A DNA stretch of 64,000 bases, taken from positions 5,332,001-5,396,000 of the forward strand of contig NZ_VFMK01000001.1 of the NCBI RefSeq assembly GCF_006715025.1, in the 5' to 3' direction. Source of the DNA: Serratia fonticola. GTDB lineage: Bacteria > Pseudomonadota > Gammaproteobacteria > Enterobacterales > Enterobacteriaceae. The notes under the pieces are model-generated. The model searched no databases. It saw only the letters and a program-made list of their open reading frames with translations, and had not been told where the DNA came from. The translations under genes and the position numbers were made by a program. Position 1 is the first letter of the stretch, and each line of letters begins with the position of its first letter. Of this stretch, positions 8,784-17,692 are shown in pieces.

Positions 8784-11700
8784 ATGGCCCATTATTCATT
8801 GACGCCACGCGTAAAACTGCTGGCAGAAAGACTCTTATCCCAAAACAGCACCATCAGCACCGAACGTGCCACCATTCTGGAAACGCTGGGTAATGATGTG
8901 TCCGGTATGCCGCAGTTGGTCAAGAATGCCAAGCTGTTCAATGAGCTGATCAAACATCTGCCCGGCAACATCGGCCCCGATGAGTTGATTATCGGCAGCC
9001 AGTCCTCTACCCCACGCGCCGCCATATTCCACAGCGAAAGCGAATTGCGCAGCGCTTCGGCCTTTACGCCAGTCGGTCAGACGTCGCCGGATTATCTGGC
9101 GGTGATCACCAAAGGGATGCTCGCCATTGCAGCGGAAATGGAAGACCGCGCCAGAACCATTGGCAGCGCGGTGAGCCGTTCCGGCCTGGATGAAGCCAAC
9201 CAATGTCGCGCCATGATCTACGCCTGCAACGCCGCAATGCAACTGGCACAGAAACTGGCCAGCAAAGCGGAAAACATGGCAGCGCTGGAAAGCCATCCGT
9301 ATCGCAAGGCCGAGCTACAGGAAGCGGCGGCCATGCTGAAGAAAGTGCCGGCTCACGGTGCCAGCAGCTTTAAAGAAGCCTGCCAATCGTTCTACTTCTT
9401 CCAACTGGTACTGCATTTGGAAAACGGCAGCTACGCGGTCGCGCCAGGGGGCTTCGACAAACTGCTGTACAGCTTCTATCAACACGATATTACCCACGGT
9501 GTACTGACCCAAGAGCAAGCTTACGAGATCGTCGAATGCCTGTGGCTGAAGCTGTGCGAGCTTTCCGAAGTGCGCGCCCCGTGCGAGCTGGATGGCTACC
9601 CGATGTTCGATGCCCTGCTGCACGGTACGCACATCAATGATCCTGCGGTCGTGATCAACGAACTGTCGGCCATGCTGCTTAACGCACGCAGTAATCTTGA
9701 GGCATTCAACCACAACCTGCGGGTGAAGTTGTTCGCTGGCGAAACGGCCATCCGTCCACAATACAGCGCCCCTTCGGCACCGTTTGTGGCCGCTACCCCG
9801 CAAGACGTCGCCACCCATAAACTGATGGAAGGGCTGACGCCGCGCCTGCAACGTCTGCGTGATAATTACCTGGATGCCCGCCCGAGCGTGTCGATTTATC
9901 GCGCCGTTACCTTTACCGAAGTGGCGAAGAACAATCCTGGTTTGCCCACCATTTTGCTCCGCGCCAAGTCGTTCCGTGCCGCTTGTGAAACCGCACCAAT
10001 CCTGATCCAGAAAGATGAGCTGATCGTCGGGCACCCCTGTGGCAAACCACGCGCCGGGGCATTCTCACCGGATATCGCCTGGCGCTGGGTGCAGGATGAG
10101 CTGGATACCATGGGCACTCGCCCACAGGATCCGTTTGTGATTTCCGAAGCCGACAAGAAAGTGATCCGCGAAGAGATCGTGCCGTTCTGGGAAGGCCGTT
10201 CGCTGGATGAGATCTGCGAAGCACAGTACCGCGAAGCGGGCATCTGGGCCTTCAGCGGCGAAACCTTTGTCAGCGATCTCTCCTACCACCAGATTAACGG
10301 CGGCGGCGACACCTGCCCTGGCTACGACATCCTGCTGTTCACCAAAGGCATGAACGGGATCAAAGCCGATGCCCAGCAGCATCTTGCTACGCTGAGCATG
10401 GAAAACCCGGAAGACATCGACAAGATCTACTTCTACAAAGCGGCGATCGAAACCTGTGAAGGCGTCGTTGCCTACGCCAAGCGTATCGCAGAGAAAGCCC
10501 GTGAACTGGCGGCGCTGGAGCAGGATCCGGTGCGCCGTGCCGAGCTGCTGACCATTGCCGAGACCAACGAGAATGTGCCGGCTAATCCGCCTAAAACCCT
10601 GCAGGAAGCGCTGCAAAGTATCTGGACGGTCGAGTCGCTGTTTGAGGTGGAAGAGAACCAGACCGGGCTGTCACTGGGCCGTCTTGACCAATATTGCTAC
10701 CCGATGTACCAGGCCGATATCGCCTCTGGCCGCCTGACGCAGGACCAGGCGCTGGAATTGCTGGAAGCCTTCATCATCAAGTGTGCGGAACTGATGTGGA
10801 TGTCCAGCGAGCTGGGCGCCAAATACTTCGCCGGTTATCAGCCATTTATCAACCTGACCGTCGGTGGCCAGAAGCGCAGCGGTGGCGATGCCTGTAACGA
10901 TCTGACCTACCTGATCATGGATGCGGTGCGCTTCGTCAAAGTGTACCAGCCATCGCTGGCCTGCCGTATCCATAACCAGTCACCGCAGAAATACATGGAG
11001 AAAATCGTTGATGTGGTGAAAGCAGGTATGGGCTTCCCGGCCTGTCACTTTGATGATTCACACATCAAGATGATGCTGCGCAAAGGCTTCGATTTTGAAG
11101 ATGCGCGTGACTACTGCCTGATGGGCTGTGTGGAACCGCAAAAATCCGGCCGTATCTATCAGTGGACCTCCACCGGTTATACCCAATGGCCAATCGCCAT
11201 CGAGTTCGTACTCAACCGCGGCCGTATGGTGCTGTTTGATAGCTATCAAGGGCTGGATACCGGCGAACTGCACACCCTGAAAACCTATGAAGAGTTCGAC
11301 AACGCGGTGAAGGCGCAGATCGCGCATATCGTCAAACTGTCCGCCATCGGCACCGTGATCAGCCAGCGTGTACACCGCGACGTGGCACCAAAACCGCTGA
11401 TGTCGCTGTTGGTGGAAGGCTGTATGGAACAGGGCAAAGACGTGGCCGCAGGCGGTGCGGTCATCAACCACGGCCCAGGGTTGATCTTCTCGGGTCTGGC
11501 GACCTACATCGACTCTATGGCTGCAATCCGCAAGCTGGTGTATCAGGAAGGCAAATACACTCTGGAACAGATGCGCGATGCGTTGCTGGCCAACTTTGAA
11601 GGCTTTGAACAGCTGCGCCGCGATTGTCTGAATGCACCGAAGTACGGCAACGATGACGACTGTGTGGATCAGTACGCGCTGGACATCACCGAGTGGACCG

Positions 11701-12203
11701 AACGCGAATGCCGCAAATACAAGATGCTCTATTCCACACTGAGCCACGGCACCCTGTCGATCTCCAACAACACGCCGATCGGTGAGTTGACGGCGGCGAC
11801 GCCAAACGGTCGTCTGGCCTGGATGCCGCTGTCTGACGGTATCAGCCCGACGCAAGGCGCTGACAAGCAGGGCCCGACCGCCATCATCAAGTCAGTCAGC
11901 AAAATGAATGTGGAAACCATGAACATCGGCATGGTGCACAACTTCAAATTCCTCAAAGGGCTGCTTGATACGCCGGAAGGCAAGAACGGGCTGATCACCC
12001 TGCTGCGTACCGCTTCCATTCTGGGCAACGGGCAGATGCAGTTCAGCTACGTGGATAACGAAGTTCTGAAACAGGCCCAGTTGGAACCGGAAAAATACCG
12101 CGATCTGATCGTTCGCGTAGCCGGGTACAGCGCCTACTTCGTCGAGCTGTGCAAAGAAGTTCAGGATGAAATTATCAGCCGTACGGTCATTGAGAAGTTC
12201 TAA
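8784..12203 (+). CDS. cutC: Choline trimethylamine-lyase, long GRM2-type (CutC)
   Basis: 1139 residues. Glycyl-radical enzyme that splits choline into trimethylamine and acetaldehyde. Active-site Cys782 and Glu784 are seen in MGCVEPQKSGR, and the radical Gly1114 in VRVAGYSAYF near the C-terminus. The catalytic PFL-type domain starts at about residue 345. The first about 320 residues are a diverged, truncated repeat of the same fold with no active-site Cys or Gly; this extension marks the type II/GRM2 enzyme and is thought to serve encapsulation. ATG 8784 follows an AGGAGA ribosome-binding site; an in-frame GTG at 8742 adds 14 residues and has a poor site. Confidence 0.96.
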   Translation: MAHYSLTPRVKLLAERLLSQNSTISTERATILETLGNDVSGMPQLVKNAKLFNELIKHLPGNIGPDELIIGSQSSTPRAAIFHSESELRSASAFTPVGQTSPDYLAVITKGMLAIAAEMEDRARTIGSAVSRSGLDEANQCRAMIYACNAAMQLAQKLASKAENMAALESHPYRKAELQEAAAMLKKVPAHGASSFKEACQSFYFFQLVLHLENGSYAVAPGGFDKLLYSFYQHDITHGVLTQEQAYEIVECLWLKLCELSEVRAPCELDGYPMFDALLHGTHINDPAVVINELSAMLLNARSNLEAFNHNLRVKLFAGETAIRPQYSAPSAPFVAATPQDVATHKLMEGLTPRLQRLRDNYLDARPSVSIYRAVTFTEVAKNNPGLPTILLRAKSFRAACETAPILIQKDELIVGHPCGKPRAGAFSPDIAWRWVQDELDTMGTRPQDPFVISEADKKVIREEIVPFWEGRSLDEICEAQYREAGIWAFSGETFVSDLSYHQINGGGDTCPGYDILLFTKGMNGIKADAQQHLATLSMENPEDIDKIYFYKAAIETCEGVVAYAKRIAEKARELAALEQDPVRRAELLTIAETNENVPANPPKTLQEALQSIWTVESLFEVEENQTGLSLGRLDQYCYPMYQADIASGRLTQDQALELLEAFIIKCAELMWMSSELGAKYFAGYQPFINLTVGGQKRSGGDACNDLTYLIMDAVRFVKVYQPSLACRIHNQSPQKYMEKIVDVVKAGMGFPACHFDDSHIKMMLRKGFDFEDARDYCLMGCVEPQKSGRIYQWTSTGYTQWPIAIEFVLNRGRMVLFDSYQGLDTGELHTLKTYEEFDNAVKAQIAHIVKLSAIGTVISQRVHRDVAPKPLMSLLVEGCMEQGKDVAAGGAVINHGPGLIFSGLATYIDSMAAIRKLVYQEGKYTLEQMRDALLANFEGFEQLRRDCLNAPKYGNDDDCVDQYALDITEWTERECRKYKMLYSTLSHGTLSISNNTPIGELTAATPNGRLAWMPLSDGISPTQGADKQGPTAIIKSVSKMNVETMNIGMVHNFKFLKGLLDTPEGKNGLITLLRTASILGNGQMQFSYVDNEVLKQAQLEPEKYRDLIVRVAGYSAYFVELCKEVQDEIISRTVIEKF

Positions 12204-12266
12204 TACCCGTCGCCTTTCAAGCCGCAGTTGGGCATCCAGCTGCGCTTGGAAACCATAGGGGATTAA
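12204..12266. repeat. Short ERIC-derived palindrome between cutC and cutD
   Basis: TACCCGTCGCCTTTCAAGC ... GCTGCGCTTGGAAACCATAGGGG is an imperfect inverted repeat about 60 bp long with the end sequences of ERIC/IRU elements but without the ERIC centre. It falls in the 110-bp gap between cutC and cutD and would form a hairpin in the shared transcript. Confidence 0.6.
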
Positions 12267-12314
12267 CAAAGGTGTTTATCACACTAGCCCTAAATTATTG
12301 AGGAAAGGCTCACG

Positions 12315-13265
12315 ATGAATAATGCACTGGCGAAAAAGGGCCGGATATTCAATATCCAGAAATACTCGATCTATGACGGAGACGGTATCCGCACCCTGAT
12401 TTTTTTCAAAGGTTGTAATATCCGCTGCGCCTGGTGTGCTAATCCAGAAGGGCTTACCAGCGATTTTCAGGTGATGTTTTCACGCGATAAATGCGTGGAC
12501 TGTGGCCAGTGCGTCACCGCCTGCCCGGTCGGCATTCATTACCAGGTCAAAGACGCCCAGGGGATTCCTCGGCACCAGATCAACCGCGAAATAGACTGCA
12601 TCGGTTGCCGCAAATGCGAAGAAGCCTGTATTGCCGGTGCCCTGGATATCATCGGTAAAGACGTCACCGTGCAGGAGTTGATGGACATTATCCTGCAGGA
12701 CGTCGACTTCTATCATGCTTCCGGGGGCGGCGTGACCCTGGGCGGAGGCGAACTGAGTCTGCAGACGGATTTTGCTGCCGCCCTGCTGACCGAATGCAAA
12801 AAAATGATGATTAACACCGCCATTGAAACCAACGGCACCACGCCTTTAGCCAATTATGAAAAGCTGGCGCAATGCACCGATATGTTCCTGTTCGATGTCA
12901 AACACATCGACAGCGCACGCCACAAGGAATTATTCGGCATCGGCAACGAAGGCGTACTCAGAAACCTGGAGCGCCTGGTGGAACTCGGCGCCCATATTGT
13001 GGTGCGTATGCCTTTGGTGCGTGGCTATAACGATTCTTTTGATGCCATCACCGGTGCCATTGAGTACGTCATCAAGCTGGCACGCCACGGCAATATCAGC
13101 CGTATCGATATTTTGCCTTATCACCAGTTGGGCAAAAATAAATACGAAAAACTCGAGATGATCTATCCGGTCAAAGGTGACCCCAGCTACAGCGAGCAAG
13201 AGCTGGACCAACTGGCGGCATTTTTCCAGCGCTTTGATTTCGATATCAGACTGGTACGGCACTAA
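12315..13265 (+). CDS. cutD: Choline TMA-lyase activating enzyme, radical SAM (CutD)
   Basis: 316 residues. The radical-SAM cluster motif C34-x3-C38-x2-C41 (GCNIRCAWC) is followed by two ferredoxin-like [4Fe-4S] motifs at C60/C63/C66/C70 and C95/C98/C101/C105, as in glycyl-radical-enzyme activases. SAM-binding glycines lie in GGGVTLGGGE. CutD abstracts a hydrogen from Gly1114 of CutC under anaerobic conditions. GAGGAAAGG before ATG 12315 is a good ribosome-binding site. Confidence 0.96.
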   Translation: MNNALAKKGRIFNIQKYSIYDGDGIRTLIFFKGCNIRCAWCANPEGLTSDFQVMFSRDKCVDCGQCVTACPVGIHYQVKDAQGIPRHQINREIDCIGCRKCEEACIAGALDIIGKDVTVQELMDIILQDVDFYHASGGGVTLGGGELSLQTDFAAALLTECKKMMINTAIETNGTTPLANYEKLAQCTDMFLFDVKHIDSARHKELFGIGNEGVLRNLERLVELGAHIVVRMPLVRGYNDSFDAITGAIEYVIKLARHGNISRIDILPYHQLGKNKYEKLEMIYPVKGDPSYSEQELDQLAAFFQRFDFDIRLVRH

Positions 13266-13320
13266 CTATACCCAAAGTACGGGTAGTTGCAGCTAACGAC
13301 GCTGCGGCTTCAGGTAATAA
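13266..13320. repeat. ERIC-like fragment between cutD and the tailed BMC-H gene
   Basis: TACCCaaag...TTGCAGctaacgacGCTGCGGC resembles the end arms of ERIC/IRU elements joined without the centre. The match is partial. The fragment ends just before the AAGGAG ribosome-binding site of the next gene. Confidence 0.4.
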
Positions 13321-13330
13321 GGAGATTGAG

Positions 13331-13777
13331 ATGAATTTAAGCCTCGGAGTAATTGAAACCTACGGGCTGACCGCCGCGATCCAGGCGGCAGATGCGGCCT
13401 GTAAATCCGCCGCAGTGACGGTATTGGGGTATAAAAAAATCGGTTCCGGCCTGGTTTGCGTGTTCTTTGAAGGCGAAATCAGCGCGGTGAAAACCGCCAT
13501 TGACAGTGGTGTGGCGGTGATTAAACAGCCTGAATTTATCAAAGGCCAACTGGTGATAGCCCGCCCGGAAAAACAGGTGGTGGCGCTGTTAAACGGATTA
13601 AAAGGCAAGCCGCTTACTCCCCCGACTGCGACAGCACCAGCCAAGGTGCAAGTGACGGAGCCAATAGCCCCAGAGACAGAAAGTGCCGCATCAGAGGTGC
13701 CAAGCACTCCGGCGACGGCCACAGACAGCAAGCCCCCACGGCCAGAAGGGCGCTCCGGTAAAAAAGCGCATAAATAA
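13331..13777 (+). CDS. BMC-H shell protein with C-terminal extension
   Basis: 148 residues. Residues 1-90 form a single BMC domain (LGVIETYGLTAAIQAADAACKSAAV, GYKKIGSGLVCVFFEGEISAVKTAIDSG). Then comes a tail of about 58 residues rich in Pro, Ala, Thr and Glu that ends in a basic RPEGRSGKKAHK segment. The tail is not part of the fold; it may face the lumen or cytosol and bind cargo or nucleic acid (inference). It corresponds to the fourth BMC-H (cmcE) of GRM2 loci. Placed after cutD and before pduL with a strong AAGGAG site. Confidence 0.9.
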   Translation: MNLSLGVIETYGLTAAIQAADAACKSAAVTVLGYKKIGSGLVCVFFEGEISAVKTAIDSGVAVIKQPEFIKGQLVIARPEKQVVALLNGLKGKPLTPPTATAPAKVQVTEPIAPETESAASEVPSTPATATDSKPPRPEGRSGKKAHK

Positions 13778-13800
13778 TCGCACAGGGTAGGAATGACAGC

Positions 13801-14436
13801 ATGTTGAACGAAACATTACTGGAAAGGATCCGCCACAACCTGGCGCAAACCCCGCAGGCTCCCACCGGCATTGCCATTCCGGTCGGCGTCTCTAACCGGC
13901 ATGTCCACCTTTCACAGCAGGATATTGAGGCGTTGTTCGGTGTTGGTTACCAGCTGACGCCCCTAAAAGAGCTGCGCCAGCCGGGGCAATTTGCCGCTAA
14001 AGAGTGCGTGATGATCGTTGGGCCAAAAGGCTCACTTTCTAAAGTGCGGGTGTTAGGGCCAGCGCGTGAATGCACGCAGTTGGAAATCTCCAAGGCGGAC
14101 TGTTTTACTCTGGGGCTGAAAGCGCCGGTACGTGAATCCGGTAACCTGATAGCCTCCGGCGACGCCATACTGGCAGGCCCTGCTGGCTATGTCTCTCTGC
14201 ATTCACAGGTCATTTGTGCCCAGCGTCATATCCATATGAACCCGCAGGATGCTGCCCGGCTGGGTGTGAAAAACGGGCAAACGGTACGGGTGAAGACCTG
14301 CGGGATCCGCGGTCTGATCTTTGACGAGGTGGTCGTCCGGGTCAAAGCCAGTTTTGCTCTGGAACTGCACATTGATACCGATGAAGCCAACGCTGCCGGG
14401 CTGGCTTCCGGTGACAACGTGGTTATCGTTCCCTAA
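13801..14436 (+). CDS. pduL: PduL-family phosphate acyltransferase
   Basis: 211 residues, with the two conserved PduL zinc/active-site blocks VGVSNRHVHLSQQDIEALFG (about 28-47) and CAQRHIHMNPQDAARLGV (about 139-156). It would convert acetyl-CoA to acetyl-phosphate and recycle CoA inside the shell, feeding acetate kinase for ATP. The N-terminal MLNETLLERIRHNLAQ helix before a proline break is typical of a PduL encapsulation peptide. Follows the tailed BMC-H gene by 23 bp. Confidence 0.92.
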   Translation: MLNETLLERIRHNLAQTPQAPTGIAIPVGVSNRHVHLSQQDIEALFGVGYQLTPLKELRQPGQFAAKECVMIVGPKGSLSKVRVLGPARECTQLEISKADCFTLGLKAPVRESGNLIASGDAILAGPAGYVSLHSQVICAQRHIHMNPQDAARLGVKNGQTVRVKTCGIRGLIFDEVVVRVKASFALELHIDTDEANAAGLASGDNVVIVP

Positions 14437-14446
14437 GGCGGCAAAT

Positions 14447-15103
14447 ATGATGCAGCGTGAAATCATCGATAAGTTGGTCAGTGAAGTGCTCTTACGGATG
14501 CGGCCACGGGCGTTGGTGTTGTTAACCGCAGCGGAGGGTTACCACGAAATTATCCGCACACGCCTGCAGCACTGCCAGACGTTCTCGCCGGTGATCCTGT
14601 TTAGCGATAATGCCCGGCAGTTTCACGCAGAAACAGATTGGCGCCAACTAGGACCAATAACTTCGCTGGCGGAAATAAGTCAAAGCGGTGCGTTAGATAA
14701 TATTGAGCGGGTATTAATTCCTTTTCTCGATTTCGCGACGGCGGCAGAAGTGGCCAATGGTTTATTACAGTCTGATGCGGCCAGGTTTATTCAGTTGGCC
14801 CGCATGAGCGGCAGGCCAATTATGGCGCTGGATTATAACTGCAACCCGGCCAGTGAATTAAATCAGCTGAAAGGCCTGAGCCGCGCCCCACAGGCAGATT
14901 ATCTGCCAAAGCTGGCGGCACAGGGCATTGAGCTCTGTACGTTGGATCGGATGCTATCGGCCCAGCCTGCCGCCACGGAGCAGTTAGCAGCGCCTCCACA
15001 GGCCTACGTAACGCTTAGCGAACTCAAGCGGCTCAATGGTCATTCACCACCGGGAGCCAAGCTGACCGATTTAGCTCTGGAATATAGCCGAGGAAAAAAA
15101 TAA
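14447..15103 (+). CDS. Flavoprotein-like microcompartment accessory protein, function unknown
   Basis: 218 residues. I do not recognise a catalytic family with certainty. The pattern VLLTAAEG at about 23-30, then VLIPFLDFATAAEVANGLLQSDAARFIQLARMSGRPIMALDYN, resembles the flavodoxin-like flavoprotein/decarboxylase fold (PF02441-type), and flavoproteins of this kind occur in several glycyl-radical microcompartment loci. A C-terminal YVTLSELKRL...LTDLALEYSRGKK tail follows a variable linker. Two start codons, 14447 and 14450, lie 10 bp after pduL, so it is part of the operon. Role unproven; FMN binding is a guess from the fold. Confidence 0.6.
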   Translation: MMQREIIDKLVSEVLLRMRPRALVLLTAAEGYHEIIRTRLQHCQTFSPVILFSDNARQFHAETDWRQLGPITSLAEISQSGALDNIERVLIPFLDFATAAEVANGLLQSDAARFIQLARMSGRPIMALDYNCNPASELNQLKGLSRAPQADYLPKLAAQGIELCTLDRMLSAQPAATEQLAAPPQAYVTLSELKRLNGHSPPGAKLTDLALEYSRGKK

Positions 15104-15140
15104 TACCGAACTGGGTGAGGGCTTTTACCCCGAAGAGAGT

Positions 15141-15597
15141 CCCCTCACCCTAACCCTCTCCCACAGGGAGAGGGGATCGATCGAGTAGGTCAGAAAACTC
15201 GGTGACGCACGTTGGACAAGTGGACGATCGCGTTGGCTGAGATGCCCTCTTTATTTCCAAATGAACTGGAGGGGCGTGATATTCAGGTACCAAAGTTAAT
15301 CTGTAACAAGAGTGATTAAAAAGACCGGCACCGTAGCCAAGTCGTTGCACACTCGGCTCCCTCTCCCACAGGGAGAGGGGATCGATCGAGTAGGTCAGAA
15401 AACTCGGTGATGCACGTTGGACAAGTGGACGATCGCGTTGGCTGAGATGCCCTCTTTATTTCCAAATGAACTGGAGGGGCGTGATATTCAGGTACCAAAG
15501 TTAATCTGTAACAAGAGTGATTAAAAAGACCGGCACCGTAGCCAAGTTGTTGCACACTCGGCTCCCTCTCCCTGTGGGAGAGGGATGGGGTGAGGGG
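15141..15597. repeat. Composite hairpin-ended repeat array A (two 205-bp units)
   Basis: Begins CCCCTCACCCTAACCCTCTC and ends with a near-perfect inverse complement. Inside are two copies of a 205-bp unit, each starting with a CTCTCCCACAGGGAGAG hairpin (CCCTCTCCC at 15154, 15359 and 15564). The two copies differ at only a few bases. Lies inside the cut operon between the flavoprotein-like gene and the SMR pair. The small frames in it are repeat copies of each other, not genes. Confidence 0.85.
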
Positions 15598-15659
15598 TAA
15601 TTAATATAAGTCTCAAATTTTAAATTTATATAAATCATTACTTATCAGGAGCAAACTCT

Positions 15660-16016
15660 ATGTCTTCCAAGGCAAAAGCATGGGTATGGATGTTATTGGT
15701 CATCTTCTCTGAAACCTCGGCCACATCCACATTAAAAATGTTTGATAACAGTGAGGGAATAACCAAGACGCTATTACTAGGATTAATTGTCGTGCTGTAC
15801 TGCGTTTGCTATTACTCATTATCCAATGCGGTGAAGTATATTCCCGTCGGCCTGGCTTACGCCACCTGGTCAGGCACTGGGATTTTACTTGTCTCAAGCC
15901 TGGGCATGGTGTTTTACGGCCAGCATCCTGATACGCCCGCCATTATCGGTATGGTGATTATCGCCAGCGGTATCGTAATTATGAACCTCTTCTCAAAAAT
16001 GGGCTCTTCCGAATAA
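15660..16016 (+). CDS. SMR-family transporter subunit 1 (choline microcompartment operon)
   Basis: 118 residues with four membrane segments. The conserved membrane-embedded glutamate of the EmrE family is E18 in LLVIFSETSATSTLK, and VKYIPVGLAYATWSGTGI is the family's second-half motif. SMR proteins bind quaternary ammonium ions. Paired SMR genes occur in enterobacterial GRM2 cut loci and probably move choline or trimethylamine. Starts with AGGAG 8 bp upstream and is followed 11 bp later by its partner. Confidence 0.9.
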   Translation: MSSKAKAWVWMLLVIFSETSATSTLKMFDNSEGITKTLLLGLIVVLYCVCYYSLSNAVKYIPVGLAYATWSGTGILLVSSLGMVFYGQHPDTPAIIGMVIIASGIVIMNLFSKMGSSE

Positions 16017-16027
16017 GGATGTGAATT

Positions 16028-16357
16028 ATGTTTAATATTGGCTTCTTGTGGCTGGCATTATCTATCGGTTCAGAAATTACCGGTACCTCAATGATCAAAA
16101 AAACCAACAACTTTAAAAAGCTGGGGCCTTCGGTGCTGGTCATTGCCGCTTACTGTCTGTGCTATTTTGCCCTAACCCGGGCAATGAGCTATGTGCCGGT
16201 AGGCGTGGCCTACTCACTGTGGTGCGGCTTTGGCATTGTCGGCGTCACTTTTGTCTCCATGCTGCTGTATAAACAGAAACCGGATCTGCCCGCTATATTT
16301 GCCATGGCATTGATCATCGGTGGCGGAATTATTATGAATACCTTCTCGCAGATGTAA
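16028..16357 (+). CDS. SMR-family transporter subunit 2 (choline microcompartment operon)
   Basis: 109 residues, four membrane segments, membrane glutamate in LALSIGSEITGTSMIK and YVPVGVAYSLWCGFGIVG. Diverged from subunit 1, so the two probably form a heterodimer with opposite topology, as in other paired SMRs. Last gene of the operon; a strong terminator follows. Direction of transport (choline in or trimethylamine out) cannot be read from sequence. Confidence 0.9.
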   Translation: MFNIGFLWLALSIGSEITGTSMIKKTNNFKKLGPSVLVIAAYCLCYFALTRAMSYVPVGVAYSLWCGFGIVGVTFVSMLLYKQKPDLPAIFAMALIIGGGIIMNTFSQM

Positions 16358-16380
16358 GCTCTCAAAGCGCTATCTTAAAA

Positions 16381-16408
16381 GGCGCAGCGACAACGTTGCG
16401 CTTTTTTG
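16381..16408 (+). terminator. Rho-independent terminator of the cut operon
   Basis: An 8-bp stem GCGCAGCG/CGTTGCGC (one G-T pair) with ACAA loop at 16382-16401, followed by six T. Placed 24 bp after the second SMR gene. Confidence 0.85.
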
Positions 16409-16444
16409 TTGGCTGGGGAAATGTCCCTTCAAGCTCGCACCAAC

Positions 16445-16614
16445 CTGCCTCCCCTCCCCCTAAAAAGGAGAGGGAGCCAGCCCTGAGTGCCTAGTTAGCC
16501 CGCGCAGCTTCGGAAAGTAGGGAGTAAGAACAAGAAAGGTACGGTATTACACAAAGCGAGCAACGAACTCGATCGGTCCCCTCTCCTTTTGGGAGAGGGT
16601 TAGGGTGAGGGGAA
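16445..16614. repeat. Composite hairpin-ended repeat element B (single unit)
   Basis: CTCCCCTCCCCCTAAAAAGG...GAGGG at the left and CCCCTCTCCTTTTGGGAGAGGGTTAGGGTGAGGGG at the right form imperfect terminal inverted repeats around one spacer of about 100 bp whose sequence is unlike the spacers of the other arrays. Its right end stops about 8 bp before the lptG stop codon. Confidence 0.75.
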
Positions 16615-16621
16615 CAACCCG

Positions 16622-17692
16622 CTACTTGCGCTTCAGCAGCAGATACAGGCTGATCAGCAGGAACAGCATGCTGGGTAGCAACGCGCCCAGCATTGGCGGG
16701 ATGCTATACACCAGGCTCAGTTGCCCGAAGATCTGATCGAGCACATAGAACAGGAAGCCGAAGCTGATGCCAATCACCACACGCACACCCATCGGCACGC
16801 TACGCAGCGGGCCAAAGATAAACGACAGCGCCATCAGCATCATTACCGCCACGGACAGCGGCGAGAAGATCTTGCTCCACATATTCAACTGGTAACGGTT
16901 GGCTTCCTGGCCACTCTGCTGCAAATACTTCACGTAGTTATGCAGGCCCCTGATAGAGAGCGAGTCCGGATCCAGCGCCACCACGCCCAGTTTGTCCGGC
17001 GTCAGGTTGGTCTTCCACACGCCGGTCAGCGTCTGGGTGCCGGTCACCTGTTTTTGGTTGGTCAGATCGGAGGTATCCACTTGCGAAAGCTGCCATGCGC
17101 CATCTTCAAAATTGGCGCTGGCGGCATAACGCACCGATTCCAACCGACGCTGGTCGTTGAAGTGGTAGATGTTCACACCAGAGAGTTCTTTCTCACCAGC
17201 CACGCGTTCAATGTAGATAAAGTCGTTGCCATCTTTCGCCCACAGGCCGCTCTTGGTCGAAAGCAAAGAGCCGCCATACATCTGTTGCGCACGGTAGTTA
17301 CGCGCCATCTGTTCGCCCTGCGGCGCCACCCATTCGCCAATGGCCATGGTCAGCAATACCAGCGGAATGGCGGTTTTCATCACCGAACCGGCAATCTGCA
17401 AACGAGTAAAACCAGACGCCTGCATCACCACCAGCTCACTGCGCGTCGCCAAGGTGCCAAGCCCAAGCAAAGCCCCCAGCAAAGCGGCCATCGGGAAGAA
17501 AATCTCAATGTCTTTGGGCACGCTCAACAGGGTATACACCCCTGCCCCCAGCGCGGTGTAATCACCCTGGCCAACTTTACGCAACTGGTCGACGAATTTG
17601 ATAATGCCGGAAAGCGAAACCAGCATGAACAGCGTCATCATGATGGTGTTGAAAATCGTCTTGCCGATATAACGGTCTAATACACCAAACAT
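16622..17692 (-). CDS. lptG: LPS export ABC transporter permease LptG
   Basis: 356 residues, YjgP/YjgQ family. Six membrane helices flank a periplasmic beta-jellyroll domain (residues about 125-260). With LptF and the LptB2 ATPase it extracts LPS from the inner membrane and feeds the Lpt bridge. ATG 17692 overlaps the lptF stop by one base (TGATG), so translation is coupled; a longer frame starting at 17746 is inside lptF. Conserved FGVLDRYIGKTIFNTI start. Confidence 0.95.
   Translation of the reverse strand: MFGVLDRYIGKTIFNTIMMTLFMLVSLSGIIKFVDQLRKVGQGDYTALGAGVYTLLSVPKDIEIFFPMAALLGALLGLGTLATRSELVVMQASGFTRLQIAGSVMKTAIPLVLLTMAIGEWVAPQGEQMARNYRAQQMYGGSLLSTKSGLWAKDGNDFIYIERVAGEKELSGVNIYHFNDQRRLESVRYAASANFEDGAWQLSQVDTSDLTNQKQVTGTQTLTGVWKTNLTPDKLGVVALDPDSLSIRGLHNYVKYLQQSGQEANRYQLNMWSKIFSPLSVAVMMLMALSFIFGPLRSVPMGVRVVIGISFGFLFYVLDQIFGQLSLVYSIPPMLGALLPSMLFLLISLYLLLKRK

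Noticed and set aside
15150..15555. Repeated small minus-strand frames of 66 and 79 codons with the same protein sequence
   Set aside because: They are translations of the two copies of repeat array A; identity follows from the DNA duplication and there are no ribosome-binding sites.
16721..17680. 319-codon plus-strand frame
   Set aside because: It is antisense to lptG, which has full family conservation; His/Arg/Gln-rich shadow composition.
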